This document shows positions 6,801-14,564 of a stretch of 24,087 bases of DNA, one piece after another. The stretch is from assembly GCA_010028775.1 (NCBI GenBank), contig RHAF01000010.1:1-24087 (forward strand), given 5' to 3'. Each line of letters starts with the position of its first letter. Within the stretch, counting starts at the first letter, position 1. This stretch comes from Verrucomicrobiota bacterium. GTDB lineage: Bacteria; Verrucomicrobiota; Verrucomicrobiia; Methylacidiphilales; Verrucolacustridaceae. The notes beneath the pieces were generated by a model. The model was not told where the DNA came from and searched no databases. It saw nothing but the letters and a program-made list of their open reading frames with translations. Both the position numbers and the translations under genes were made by a program.

Positions 6801-9307
6801 TGGCTCAGGCCTTTTCGAGCGGCACCGGTACTGTCCGCCAGACAGCGGGGGATATCGGGTTGGGTCAAGCAACTCCAATCACATTCAACTCGAGCAACGT
6901 CTACTTCGGTGGCTTCCGATCCGCTGTGGATTTTGATAGTCCCAGCGGGAGTCCGTATTGCATCACGTTGCCCGTGAATGGCCAGGTCACATTCGACACG
7001 GGGGGTCCAGTCTTCAGCAATTTTGGCGGATCCACAGCAGATATCTACATTCAGAATGGCACCGTCAACTTTCAAAATGTGCAGGCTCCCGGAAACAACC
7101 CTCTGGCTGCGCCGGGGACCGGAACTCTCTATTTGGATGTTGCCAATCTTTCGGCGGCACAGATTTACGGCGATTCATACCTGCAAATCGTGAAGACAAG
7201 CGGATCAAAGAACTTGGGAAGCATTAATTTGGGCGCCATCAACGTGAACGCCGCTCCCTATAACCAAGGTAAAATTCTTGGAATCCAGATGGCGGGTAAT
7301 TTTAACCTTGTGGTACCGGGCAGTATTATTTCGCAGTCCGGCCCTTTGAAGGTGTCTGGCAGTACCTCGATCACCTCGGGTGGCGTGATCAACCTGAATA
7401 ATGGAGCCAATACCTTTTCTGGATCGGTTTCCCTGAATTCCTCAGGTGCCTCCACGGTCAATGGTACGGGTAATATCAGTTTGGGAATCTCGAGTGCGAC
7501 TGCATTCTCCATGAGCACCACCGGCAACATCAGCCAGTCGGGTGCATTGACCGTGAGCGGCGCATCATCTTTCACGAGCACAGGGGGTGGTATTACGCTC
7601 AACAATGCGGGCAACAATTTCATCGGCGCTGTTACCCTCACCGCGGCGGCCGGGTCCGCTGTATTTATCCAGGATGCCAATTCACTCAATATCGGCGGCA
7701 TCAATATGGGAACATCTTCCGATCCCGGCGGAGGCTCATTGACGATAGTGGTCGGGTCCACCTTAACCCAAAGCGGGGTAATCAACACCGGAACGGGAGG
7801 GGTCGCTATTGGCGCCACCGCGCCCAACACGGATATTTATCTGGCTTCCTATGCCAACGCTATCCGTGCCGGGAGCATTACATTTCTTAACAATGGAACC
7901 AGCAACCCGGCCAACGTCCGTGACTACGCAATCTGGACAACCTTTGCTGGTGCCGATTTAGACGGGGGTCTTAGTGGAGCGAATCTGACTAATCTGCGAA
8001 ACCTTACCATATTGTATGAATCGGCAGGCATCACACAGCTGCCTTCGACGACCCTACAAAATGGGGGAAGCTTGTTTTTAAGGGGAACTTCCATAGGGCA
8101 AACGGGTGCGCTGGTAGTCCCGGGCACAACGTCAGTGACAGCCACTGCAGGAGCAATCACGCTCACCCAGAACAATGATTTCATCGGAGCGGTAAGCCTC
8201 TCGACTTCGGGAAACAACGGCATCAGTTTGAAGGATCGAAATAATCTGCTACTTGGAAATGTTGTCACAGGGGCAGGGAGCGCGGTGGTGACTTTCGCCT
8301 TTGGCGGAAATCTGACCCAATCCTCGGGAACTTCTGTACAGTCTCTTGGAAGTGGCATTTTCACCTTTGATGCGACAGCGGCGGGGGCTTCCGTCGATCT
8401 CTCCACCTCAGCCAATTATATTGGGAGTTCAAATGTGGTGTTGACTGGTGGAACCAACTTTCTCGATTTCAAGTTGCGTAACATCTGGTCCGGGGCGGAC
8501 ACACCTGGAGCCAGTACACCGATCTCCTTGAGGGATTTGACCTTGATCTATGACAACGCTCCCATCGCTGTTCCTGCTTCCAACTTCAACACGGTCAGCA
8601 GAAACCTTGTGTTGGCTGCCGGTGGTAACATCACCCAGGTTGGTGCTTTAACTGTCGGGGGAGCCTCCACCCTTTCAAGTACAGGTGGTGTCATTACCCT
8701 CCTCGACCCGAATAACGATTTTACCGGGGCGGTGACGCTGACGACCTACGGGAACAACAGCATCTCTATATTGGACAAAAATGCCCTGCTACTGGGTGAT
8801 GTCAGGATGGGGACTACCGGCAGCGGGCAACTGACCCTGAGAACCACGGTTGGCTCCATCACCCAGTCGGGAAGAACCACGATCGGCACCGGAAGGGGTG
8901 CGGTGGCGATTACCGCGGGCGGAACCTCGGCCATCACCCTGGCGAATGACAACGATTTCCGGGGGACGGTCGCACTGACCGGAGGAACGACACAGATCCG
9001 CGACATCAACGACCTTACCTTGGGGAGTTTGAGCACAGGGTCGCTTACCGCCACGTCCTACGGCCAGTTGAATCTCGGGTACGGCACGGTCAACGGTAGC
9101 CTTGCGGCGACAAGTAACGACGGGAACATCATCCAGACAGCCGGGCAGAGGATCGGTCACCATGACGGCTGGGGTGACCGGGGTGCCCGCCAACGTGTAT
9201 TTGGGCAACATCACGCTAAGGGCGGCCAGTGCGGATTTTCTGATGGCGGCCGTCAACGGGGTGGAGAGGTTGGGTCAGTTTGCAGGATCCACGGTGGTGA
9301 CGGGTAA
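3854..9307 (+). CDS. Filamentous-haemagglutinin-type two-partner exoprotein (TpsA), N-terminal part before a frameshift
   Basis: This is the large secreted partner of a type Vb system. The frame is open from GTG 3731. I favour GTG 3854, because AGGA lies 8 bases upstream and bases 3731-3850 are AT-richer and unlike coding sequence; GTG 3902 and 3929 are alternatives. A long, basic leader (RRVGRRLK, then a hydrophobic segment ending near STLRA) suits an extended signal peptide. Residues about 57-300 form the TPS haemagglutination domain: NPVGEQVVGGAATF, a TDRAVINWANFSV strand and the diagnostic LSNPNGVMVG (NPNG at about 139-142). Further on, GGSWLLDPPDLYIG matches the W-L-L-D-P motif of FhaB-like proteins. 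Beta-helix repeats follow to about 9142. The frame then changes and ends at 9307; the last 50 or so residues are out of frame. The natural product continues in 9102-10586. Confidence 0.88.
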   Translation: MTIRNVAGSFQPLRDAVSYRGVVWVRRVGRRLKLWASVGLRSLGGLAILWTSTLRANPVGEQVVGGAATFNRPDAATLLVNQQTDRAVINWANFSVAQGELTRFIQPSSTSAALNRVVTLSPSLIEGALKANGQVWLSNPNGVMVGKGGIVNVGSFLATTHDIQTDDFMRGADVTLRGQSDASIINQGAIEAHNGDVFLVAKQVKNEGQLMARDGTVGMVSGTEVSLQSIGAGKYKVRVLADESGNGSSKAASDSAEIINQGVIEAANAVLEATGSYLPLAIRNDGTIRATGTLANADGSVSLIGGKGDVVNRGVVEALRENLSGKKEGGEIRVAGRNVFTDPASIITASGEAKGGGIKIDAKDTIYASGKIEAKSSGDSGGKVVMTGDRIALLKAELNVSGATAGGEALVGGDLSGTNPEVRNASALFLSPDSVIYADATQDGNGGKVILWSNEYTGFYGNIFARGGAKGGDGGFVETSSAGNLQVDGQADVGSIRGKGGSWLLDPPDLYIGTTSGGIATGYYDSLATALTYNPTQQPPLVDFSQIPDAQNTQVKVDRILFALNNNQNVIIRVGGKTPASYTFVGSGVGNGTGDIVVAVPIIASLSSTGSLTLVNNYLYGGSAGYGNIRVNAQIVVGGSITMIAASDWGLYRGTPPANNPALSDGGKGGDVVINAPLFANGRITLTAGESLASATGGTGGDVLIHANIYAGGGVNITGGDADKAWNTYFNYTSQYPTPGQVFNWTLSTPYWVPQSNAAIGNPTKYNVPRGSGGVAGTVRIDDAISIYIGNGQSTIRAGTAGPNQSGGDLNIGATILALGSEVYLTLKSGNGKQSGNLTTSSTLGTSGTVVSSVDGISLPTPVVSSQLRELSFWVGHVLTVGLPAYAETISLRPYDVSQSTWIGQTDINGLSVFSTDQPSIANLFATTLKIGVLKDSIPLTAVTDIATGASYVIESLGTTSQANWNTIAGTTGVVYSVGDSFVAQAFSSGTGTVRQTAGDIGLGQATPITFNSSNVYFGGFRSAVDFDSPSGSPYCITLPVNGQVTFDTGGPVFSNFGGSTADIYIQNGTVNFQNVQAPGNNPLAAPGTGTLYLDVANLSAAQIYGDSYLQIVKTSGSKNLGSINLGAINVNAAPYNQGKILGIQMAGNFNLVVPGSIISQSGPLKVSGSTSITSGGVINLNNGANTFSGSVSLNSSGASTVNGTGNISLGISSATAFSMSTTGNISQSGALTVSGASSFTSTGGGITLNNAGNNFIGAVTLTAAAGSAVFIQDANSLNIGGINMGTSSDPGGGSLTIVVGSTLTQSGVINTGTGGVAIGATAPNTDIYLASYANAIRAGSITFLNNGTSNPANVRDYAIWTTFAGADLDGGLSGANLTNLRNLTILYESAGITQLPSTTLQNGGSLFLRGTSIGQTGALVVPGTTSVTATAGAITLTQNNDFIGAVSLSTSGNNGISLKDRNNLLLGNVVTGAGSAVVTFAFGGNLTQSSGTSVQSLGSGIFTFDATAAGASVDLSTSANYIGSSNVVLTGGTNFLDFKLRNIWSGADTPGASTPISLRDLTLIYDNAPIAVPASNFNTVSRNLVLAAGGNITQVGALTVGGASTLSSTGGVITLLDPNNDFTGAVTLTTYGNNSISILDKNALLLGDVRMGTTGSGQLTLRTTVGSITQSGRTTIGTGRGAVAITAGGTSAITLANDNDFRGTVALTGGTTQIRDINDLTLGSLSTGSLTATSYGQLNLGYGTVNGSLAATSNDGNIIQTAGQRIGHHDGWGDRGARQRVFGQHHAKGGQCGFSDGGRQRGGEVGSVCRIHGGDG
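6690..6845 (+). other. Phage tail-fibre-like module inside the adhesin
   Basis: The translated stretch GASYVIESLGTTSQANWNTI followed by AGTTGVVYSVGDSFVAQAFS and SGTGTV resembles a short module seen in many phage structural proteins (Y-x-I-x-S-x-G-T-T ... G-V-x-Y/F-x-V-G-x-x-F-x-A ... G-T-G-T). It interrupts the beta-helix repeats. The similarity is from memory and needs a profile search. Confidence 0.4.
7324..9142 (+). repeat. Degenerate beta-helix repeat block in the adhesin
   Basis: About eight diverged units start with a motif like (I/L)-(S/T/G)-Q-(S/T/V)-G-x-L-x-V-x-G, at about 7324, 7528, 7763, 8092, 8312, 8632, 8859 and 9128. Many continue with (G)-x-I-T-L-x-x-x-N-(D/N)-F-x-G-A-V-x-L-T, then a D-x-N-x-L-x-L-G-x-(I/V) strand. 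They are protein-level repeats with little DNA identity, as expected for a right-handed beta-helix shaft. Confidence 0.7.
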
Positions 9308-10586
9308 GCTTATCGTGCGCAGTCCGATCAACACCCTGTTCAATCTCTCCAATGGGGCGGGCGGGTTTGAGCTTACGGCTGGGCAGTTGAACAACATGAA
9401 TCTGGGCACCCTCGAGACCCGGGCAAGCGGAACAGGCAACCTGGCGGTGGGCACCTTCAACGCCCCCACGATCAACGGCCTCAATCTGGTGACGGAGGGC
9501 ACCGGGAATATCACGGCGGGTAGCATCACCGTGGGCACCCTGGGGATTGACTCGGGGGGAACGATGACCTTTGCCCGGGTCGGGGGTCTGCAGAACAACC
9601 GGGTCCAGAACCTGAGTAACGTGAGAATTTCCGTGGGTGGATTTAGTTTCCAGAACCGGATTGGGATGAATCTGGTGGGAACCCTGACCATGCCAGGCCG
9701 CACGGAGATGGAAATTGCAGGCCAGTTTTACAACCGAACGGGGCTGAAGTTCCCCACGGCGGGAGTCCAACAGGGGAGTGTGATCAAGTCCTTGTCGTTG
9801 TTTGGGGGGTTCCCGCAGGTTTCGGGTTTGGCTGGGTTCAGTTACCGATATGACGGGGCGATGCCGGCAACGGGAAACTGGATGTCCTACGCGGTTTTGC
9901 CGCTTGCGATGTATGCCCCCAGCGGGACGGTGATCGCCGGGGTCGACCTGAGCGGAACTCCCACCGGGGGCGGGCAACTAAACACCTTTTTCACGGGTAG
10001 CAATAATCTGAACTGGATAATCTCTGATTTTGGAAAATTCAACCTACCCGAGGTGAACCCGGCACGGCTGGAGTACATGATTTATCCGCAAAGGGTGGAA
10101 CCGGAGACGCGCTCCCTTCCTGAGCCCTCCATGCAGAAGTTGACCCAGGAACTTGGCCGTCCCCCCACCACCGAGGAGGCAAACCAACGGATGGCCTCCC
10201 TTCAGGCCCAGCAACGTCAAGGAAAGGGGATTATTTTTGAGCGAAGCAGCTTTGATTCTGAGGATACGGGAGATGTCCGGCAGGAGGCCCGTGGGCCGGA
10301 AACAATCCTCGACGGGGGCAAACCGCAGGCCGGAGTCCAAAAGAATGCAGGTGGGGCGGAACAGAAATCCGTCAGACAAGATGCACATTCTCCTGACACG
10401 GAGGCAACCGAGACTGTTGGACAACGTGTCGACACCAAGAAAGACCCTAATGGGCCTATTTTAAGGGGAGGATCGAAAAGAGCGGTGGTTCTGCGTGAAG
10501 ACCAGAGGCAAGTTGAGGAGGTGATCCAATCCGAAAGGGAGCGGGCGGAGGTCAGTCTCAGCGAGCCGGTTGCCCGGAACCGATAG
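9102..10586 (+). CDS. TpsA exoprotein, C-terminal part after the frameshift
   Basis: This frame continues the adhesin. Homologous sequence starts near 9144, so the ATG at 9102 is not a natural start. Removing one G from the GGG at 9143-9145 joins the frames as TAGRGSVTMTAG, which parallels the upstream repeat GTGRGAVAITAG (about 8890). A restored product would have about 2243 residues from GTG 3854. The first 230 residues continue the beta-helix (TGKLIVRSPINTLFNLSN, GNLAVGTFNAPTINGLNL). The end, from about 10070, is hydrophilic and rich in Glu, Gln and Arg. No membrane anchor, barrel or intein-like domain is visible, which suits a two-partner exoprotein that is released or held by its transporter. 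Whether the split is real or an assembly error is open. Confidence 0.82.
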   Translation: MRRQVTTGTSSRQPGRGSVTMTAGVTGVPANVYLGNITLRAASADFLMAAVNGVERLGQFAGSTVVTGKLIVRSPINTLFNLSNGAGGFELTAGQLNNMNLGTLETRASGTGNLAVGTFNAPTINGLNLVTEGTGNITAGSITVGTLGIDSGGTMTFARVGGLQNNRVQNLSNVRISVGGFSFQNRIGMNLVGTLTMPGRTEMEIAGQFYNRTGLKFPTAGVQQGSVIKSLSLFGGFPQVSGLAGFSYRYDGAMPATGNWMSYAVLPLAMYAPSGTVIAGVDLSGTPTGGGQLNTFFTGSNNLNWIISDFGKFNLPEVNPARLEYMIYPQRVEPETRSLPEPSMQKLTQELGRPPTTEEANQRMASLQAQQRQGKGIIFERSSFDSEDTGDVRQEARGPETILDGGKPQAGVQKNAGGAEQKSVRQDAHSPDTEATETVGQRVDTKKDPNGPILRGGSKRAVVLREDQRQVEEVIQSERERAEVSLSEPVARNR

Positions 10587-10882
10587 AAGATTTTTCTCCG
10601 TGGCATCCATTTCGGTTCACTCTGAACTGAAAATGACGAGATCCACGTTCCCTATTTTTTTGTTATTGGAGGCTATTTTACCAATTCCGTCTGGCAGACT
10701 TTCTGTCCGGAACACAAGACCCTTGGTGATCATAAATGATTTTTAACACATAAAAAATTAAAATACTTAACCTGCACTACATATTTGATTGGAACTGAGA
10801 TCTTAGATCAATCTCCACAAGTTATTGGGTACAAAATTTGGGTTTTCTTGTTTGGTTGAAGTGACCGTCGAGTCTCAAGGTA
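10587..10882 (+). other. AT-rich intergenic region between exoprotein and transporter genes
   Basis: This 296-bp gap holds no gene I can support. It is clearly more AT-rich than the genes around it, especially 10730-10830. A small hairpin, GTTCA/TGAAC, lies at about 10615-10627. AAATACTTAACCTG at 10761-10774 is close to AAATACCTAACCTG at 22889-22902 upstream of the HU gene (13 of 14 bases). It probably holds the promoter for the transporter gene. Confidence 0.4.
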
Positions 10883-12694
10883 ATGAGGCGCCTGTGGTGT
10901 ATCCATGTGATATCAGGCCTTTTGTGCTTAAATTTTGGCTGGGCACAAGAATCCCAGGAGACCCAGTTCTCCGCACCCTATCCCTCTAGGTCGGAGGGAC
11001 CGAGCGTGCAATTTGGACAAGGTTACCAGAGCGTGGCTCCAAGCATGCCCAATCCCTCGGAGGGAAGGATCAAGGTTGAACCAAAGGTTGAAAGTCAGGA
11101 GGGTGGGGCGGGAAAAGAAGCGGTGGTGACGGCCGAGGTGAAGGCTCTGGTTTTTGTGGAAAGCGCGGAGGCGGTCAAGGCTGACGGGGTTCCCGGAGCA
11201 AGCGGGGTGATCACCGGAATCAAAACCCTACAACCGAAGGCGTTTGCGGAGAAAATGGGGCCCTTTATGGGCAAGCCCGCGACCATGGCAACCCTGAACA
11301 AAATCAGCCGTGAGGTGATTGAGTATTACCGGAGAGAGGGTTTTCCGGTGGTGAACGTCGTGGTGCCGCAGCAGACCGTGCGGGACGGGGTGATTCAATT
11401 TGTGGTCACGGAGGCCAAAGTGGGAAAAGTGATTGTCGAAGGTGCCAAGTGGTTTAACCCGGACAAGTTCAAGGACGAGGTGAGCCTGAGGGAGGGCGAC
11501 AAGGTGGACGGCGACCAACTGCAGGAGGACGTCCGATGGCTGAACAACAACCCTTTTCGTTCCACCGATCTGGCCTTCCAACCCGGAGAGGCGCCGGGGA
11601 CCACGGACGTGATCCTGGAGGTCAATGACCGGATGCCGATGCGCTTCTTTTTCACCTATGACAACTACGGAATCGACATCACCGGAAAAAACCGTCTCTC
11701 CACCGGATTCAACTTCGGCAACCTCTTCAATTTGGATCAACAGGTGAATTTCCAATACACCACGACCACCCAGAACATCTTCAACACGATGAACGCCTAT
11801 TCAGGGAGCTGGATTGTGCCGTTTCCCTGGAGGAACTACATGACGATTTACGGGGCTTACTCCGGATCCTCGGCGCAAATATCGGAAGGCAACACGCTGA
11901 ACGGATCCAGTTGGCAGATCAGCGCCCGCTACAATGCCCCCCTCCCCATGATATTTGAATACACGCATGAGATCTACGGGGGATTTGATTTCAAGCAGGC
12001 CTCCAACTCCCTTTTGATCTACAACACCTCGATCGGATCGGGGGGCGGTTTTGGAACCTACAATGTATTTCAGTTGACCGCCGGTTACAGCGGCAACATT
12101 CCCGACCCCATCGGTTCGACAAGTTTTGAGGTGGCCGGATTCTACAGTCCGGGAGGATTGGGATCCCTGAATGACACCGACACCTATCATGAGATCGTCC
12201 CCAATGCCGATCCGGATTACGGGTATGGCAAACTTAGCGTGAAGCGGGGCTTTATCCTGCCGCTGAACTTCAGTCTGACGGGGGCGTTCAACGGTCAAAT
12301 CACCACCAGCAACCTCATGCCGACCGAGCAGTTCGGCCTGGGGGGATACAACACGGTGCGCGGCTACGACGAACGGGTGGCCAACGGGGACAACGCCTGG
12401 GTGTTTAACGTGGAGTTTCGGACCCCGCCCGGAAGCGTTGCCAAGCTGTTTGATAACCAGGAAATTGAAGACCGGCTCCAGTTTCTTGGATTTTGGGATT
12501 ACGGTTTCGTGGGATTCAGTAATCCCTCCCCGGGGCAGCAGTCGACCTACCTTATGGGAGTGGGGCCGGGTCTGCGGTACAACATCGACCGTTTTGTCAG
12601 CGTACAGCTTGACTGGGGTTTCCAGCTGATGCAGACGCCCCCAGGAAGCAAAGTGGGGAACCGGGCGGAGTTGAGCGCGACCATCTCATACTAG
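10883..12694 (+). CDS. Two-partner secretion outer-membrane transporter (TpsB, FhaC/ShlB family)
   Basis: The gene codes for 603 residues with an N-terminal signal peptide (MRRLWCIHVISGLLCLNFGWAQ). A linker follows, then two POTRA domains (about residues 85-178 and 179-250) and a beta-barrel from about 255 to the end. The barrel has many alternating aromatic strands, the family motif VRGY at 492-495 (start of the folded-in lid loop) and a terminal tyrosine, which the BAM complex recognises. In this family the POTRA domains catch the TPS domain of the exoprotein in the periplasm, and the barrel threads it outwards. The gene lies 296 bases after the exoprotein gene on the same strand, so they form one TpsA-TpsB pair. 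AAGG lies 2 bases before the ATG, an unusually short spacing. The barrel looks intact although the partner gene is frameshifted. Confidence 0.93.
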   Translation: MRRLWCIHVISGLLCLNFGWAQESQETQFSAPYPSRSEGPSVQFGQGYQSVAPSMPNPSEGRIKVEPKVESQEGGAGKEAVVTAEVKALVFVESAEAVKADGVPGASGVITGIKTLQPKAFAEKMGPFMGKPATMATLNKISREVIEYYRREGFPVVNVVVPQQTVRDGVIQFVVTEAKVGKVIVEGAKWFNPDKFKDEVSLREGDKVDGDQLQEDVRWLNNNPFRSTDLAFQPGEAPGTTDVILEVNDRMPMRFFFTYDNYGIDITGKNRLSTGFNFGNLFNLDQQVNFQYTTTTQNIFNTMNAYSGSWIVPFPWRNYMTIYGAYSGSSAQISEGNTLNGSSWQISARYNAPLPMIFEYTHEIYGGFDFKQASNSLLIYNTSIGSGGGFGTYNVFQLTAGYSGNIPDPIGSTSFEVAGFYSPGGLGSLNDTDTYHEIVPNADPDYGYGKLSVKRGFILPLNFSLTGAFNGQITTSNLMPTEQFGLGGYNTVRGYDERVANGDNAWVFNVEFRTPPGSVAKLFDNQEIEDRLQFLGFWDYGFVGFSNPSPGQQSTYLMGVGPGLRYNIDRFVSVQLDWGFQLMQTPPGSKVGNRAELSATISY

Positions 12695-12720
12695 TCCCGC
12701 CCTTTTCCGGAGTTGATCGG

Positions 12721-14079
12721 CTAAAGAAACTTCCCGGGGTTGAGGGTGTTTTTGGGGTCGAGGGCTCTCTTGATGCGCTGATGGAGACGGCGGAGGGCGG
12801 GGGTGGAGGCCACGTTCCACCAAGGTTTTTTGGCCAGGCCGATGCCGTGCTCCCCGCTGATCGCCCCCCCCATTCCCAGGACGCCCTGAAAGAGCTCGTC
12901 CAGAATCCGGTGCATCCGCGGATCGTCATGCCGGGTGCCGACCGGGGCCATGAGGTTGACGTGAATGTTGCCGTCGCCGGCATGTCCGAAACTGGAAATG
13001 GGAATGCCGTGTTTCCTTTGGAGCAATGCCGCCAGGCGGAAAAGATCGACGATCCTTCCGCGCGGGACGGTGACATCCTCGTTGAGTTTCACCAAGCCGG
13101 TGTCCCGAAGGGCGTAGCTGAATCCGCGGCGGATCTCCCAGATCTTCTCGCACGCGGCATCCCCATGGGCCGTGACAATCTTCGTGGAGGAAGGGTGCAG
13201 TAATTTGGAGGCCAGGGAGAGTTCGGCCTTCACCGCGGCGGGCTGGCCGTCGAACTCCACGATCAACATGGCATCGCAGGGGGGGGCTTTGGGGATGACC
13301 CGACGCGCAGCGGCCAGGGTGAAGGAGTCGGCGATCTCCAGGGCACAAGGAAGCAGGCCCGAGCCGAGGATCTTTTGCACCCCGGCGGCGGCCTTTTCCA
13401 CGGAGGAGAACTCAGCCCGCAGGGCGGCGCGTGTGGGGGGCAGGGGAACAAGACGCAGGGTGGCCTCGGTGACCACGCCGAGCATACCTTCCGATCCCGT
13501 GAACAAGCCGACGAGATCGAATCCGGTGCGGTTTTTGAGAGTGCGGCCGCCCACCCGAACAACGGTTCCATCGGCCAGAACCACCTCCAGGCCGAGAAGG
13601 TAGTTGCGGGTGACGCCGTATTTGAGGCAACGCGGACCGCCGGCGTTGGTGGCGATGTTTCCGCCGATCGTTGATTCTTTCAGACTGGCGGGGTCGGGGG
13701 GGTAAAAAAGGCGGTGGCTTTTGACGGCGGAGGCGAGACGCTCGGTGACCACCCCGGGTTGCACCACGGCCACGCCGTCGGCAGGGGATATTTCCAGGAT
13801 GCGGTTCATTTTAACGAGGGAAAGAACCAGACCGCCTTGGACCGGGATGCAGCCACCGACGTAACCACGTCCACCGCCCCGGGTGGTCACGGGGATTCGG
13901 TGGTGATGGCAAAAGGAGAGGATGCGCGAGACCTGGGCAGTGTTTTTTGGGAAGGCCACGGCATCGGGCAAGGCGGAGGCCATCCAGGCATCGGAAGAGT
14001 TTCGGCGGAGGGTGTGCGGATCGAGACACAAAGTGCCCGGGGGGAGGAGACGGCGTAAGCGGAGGAGGGCTTTTTTCAT
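12721..14079 (-). CDS. glcD: FAD-linked oxidase, glycolate oxidase GlcD / D-lactate dehydrogenase family
   Basis: The 452-residue product matches FAD-binding-4 plus FAD-oxidase-C proteins. Residues about 36-175 carry the PCMH-type FAD fold, with RGGGRGYVGG and STIGGNIATNAGG (flavin contacts). The C-terminal domain has GHAGDGNIHVN and SGEHGIG, whose histidines are conserved in 2-hydroxyacid dehydrogenases of the GlcD, D-lactate and D-2-hydroxyglutarate groups. These oxidise D-2-hydroxyacids to 2-oxoacids. Substrate choice cannot be read from the sequence. No glcE or glcF partner genes are next to it. Its ATG overlaps the smpB stop (ATGA at 14079-14076 on the minus strand), so it is probably translated by coupling. 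Its 3' end faces the transporter gene with a 26-base gap and no clear terminator. Confidence 0.9.
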   Translation of the reverse strand: MKKALLRLRRLLPPGTLCLDPHTLRRNSSDAWMASALPDAVAFPKNTAQVSRILSFCHHHRIPVTTRGGGRGYVGGCIPVQGGLVLSLVKMNRILEISPADGVAVVQPGVVTERLASAVKSHRLFYPPDPASLKESTIGGNIATNAGGPRCLKYGVTRNYLLGLEVVLADGTVVRVGGRTLKNRTGFDLVGLFTGSEGMLGVVTEATLRLVPLPPTRAALRAEFSSVEKAAAGVQKILGSGLLPCALEIADSFTLAAARRVIPKAPPCDAMLIVEFDGQPAAVKAELSLASKLLHPSSTKIVTAHGDAACEKIWEIRRGFSYALRDTGLVKLNEDVTVPRGRIVDLFRLAALLQRKHGIPISSFGHAGDGNIHVNLMAPVGTRHDDPRMHRILDELFQGVLGMGGAISGEHGIGLAKKPWWNVASTPALRRLHQRIKRALDPKNTLNPGKFL

Positions 14080-14534
14080 TTGCGGCGGCGGTTGGCGAGT
14101 TCGCGGTTCACCTCGCGGTCGGTTTGGCGTTTGATGAGATCCTGACGGCGATCGCGGTGGGTTTTGCCCAGGCCCAGGCCGACGAGGATTTTGAAGCGGC
14201 CGTTCTTGAAGTAGCCCTTGAGGGGAACGAGGGCGCGGGAGCCGCCTTTTTCGATCTGGCTCATGAAGCGCATGATTTCGGCGTGGTGGAGGAGGAGTTT
14301 GCGCGGGCGGTCGGGTTCGGGGTTGGCCCGGTTGCCGTGGCTGTAGGGGGCAATGTGGAAGGAGTGGAGCCAGGCCTCGCCGTTTTCGATGCGGCCGTAG
14401 GAATGGGCGAGGTCGCCGCCGCCGGCGCGGATGGATTTGATTTCGGACCCAGTGAGGACGATGCCGGCCTCGATCGACTCGGCAATGGAGTAGTGGTGAC
14501 CGGCCTTGCGGTTATGGATTTCGATGGTTTTCAG
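14076..14534 (-). CDS. smpB: SsrA-binding protein SmpB, with a probable CTG start
   Basis: SmpB binds tmRNA and rescues stalled ribosomes. The frame shows the full family pattern: EIHNRKAGHHYSIAESIEAG, IVLTGSEIKSIRAGGGDLAH, SYGRIENGEAWLHSFHIAPY, then a lysine/arginine-rich tail with GRFKILVGLGLGKTHRDRR (K-K-x-D-K-R-like) and a final RRRK. From the CTG at 14534-14532 it has 152 residues, a normal SmpB length. No ATG, GTG or TTG lies in frame between the rpoZ stop (14567-14565) and the first conserved residues. The CTG has AGGG 9 bases upstream. A 5-bp hairpin, CCCCG/CGGGG (14551-14563), sits between the two genes. ATC or ATT starts further in are the alternatives. The 3' end overlaps the GlcD-like gene by ATGA. 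Confidence 0.9.
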   Translation of the reverse strand: MKTIEIHNRKAGHHYSIAESIEAGIVLTGSEIKSIRAGGGDLAHSYGRIENGEAWLHSFHIAPYSHGNRANPEPDRPRKLLLHHAEIMRFMSQIEKGGSRALVPLKGYFKNGRFKILVGLGLGKTHRDRRQDLIKRQTDREVNRELANRRRK

Positions 14535-14564
14535 GGCACGTGACCCTGGACCCCGTGGCGGGGA

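Noticed and set aside
7258..7830. Minus-strand frames inside the adhesin (also 7924-8415 and 8746-9054)
   Set aside because: They mirror the repeated beta-helix codons on the opposite strand and have no recognisable start context or domain.
9143..9155. Programmed ribosomal frameshift or phase-variable tract in the adhesin
   Set aside because: Only a GGG run is present, with no slippery heptamer, stem-loop or long homopolymer. A simple insertion or sequencing error explains it better.
13947..14543. Long plus-strand frame opposite smpB
   Set aside because: It is antisense to smpB and glcD, whose motifs are unmistakable. Its Ala/Gly/Val-rich translation is what a GC-rich opposite strand gives.
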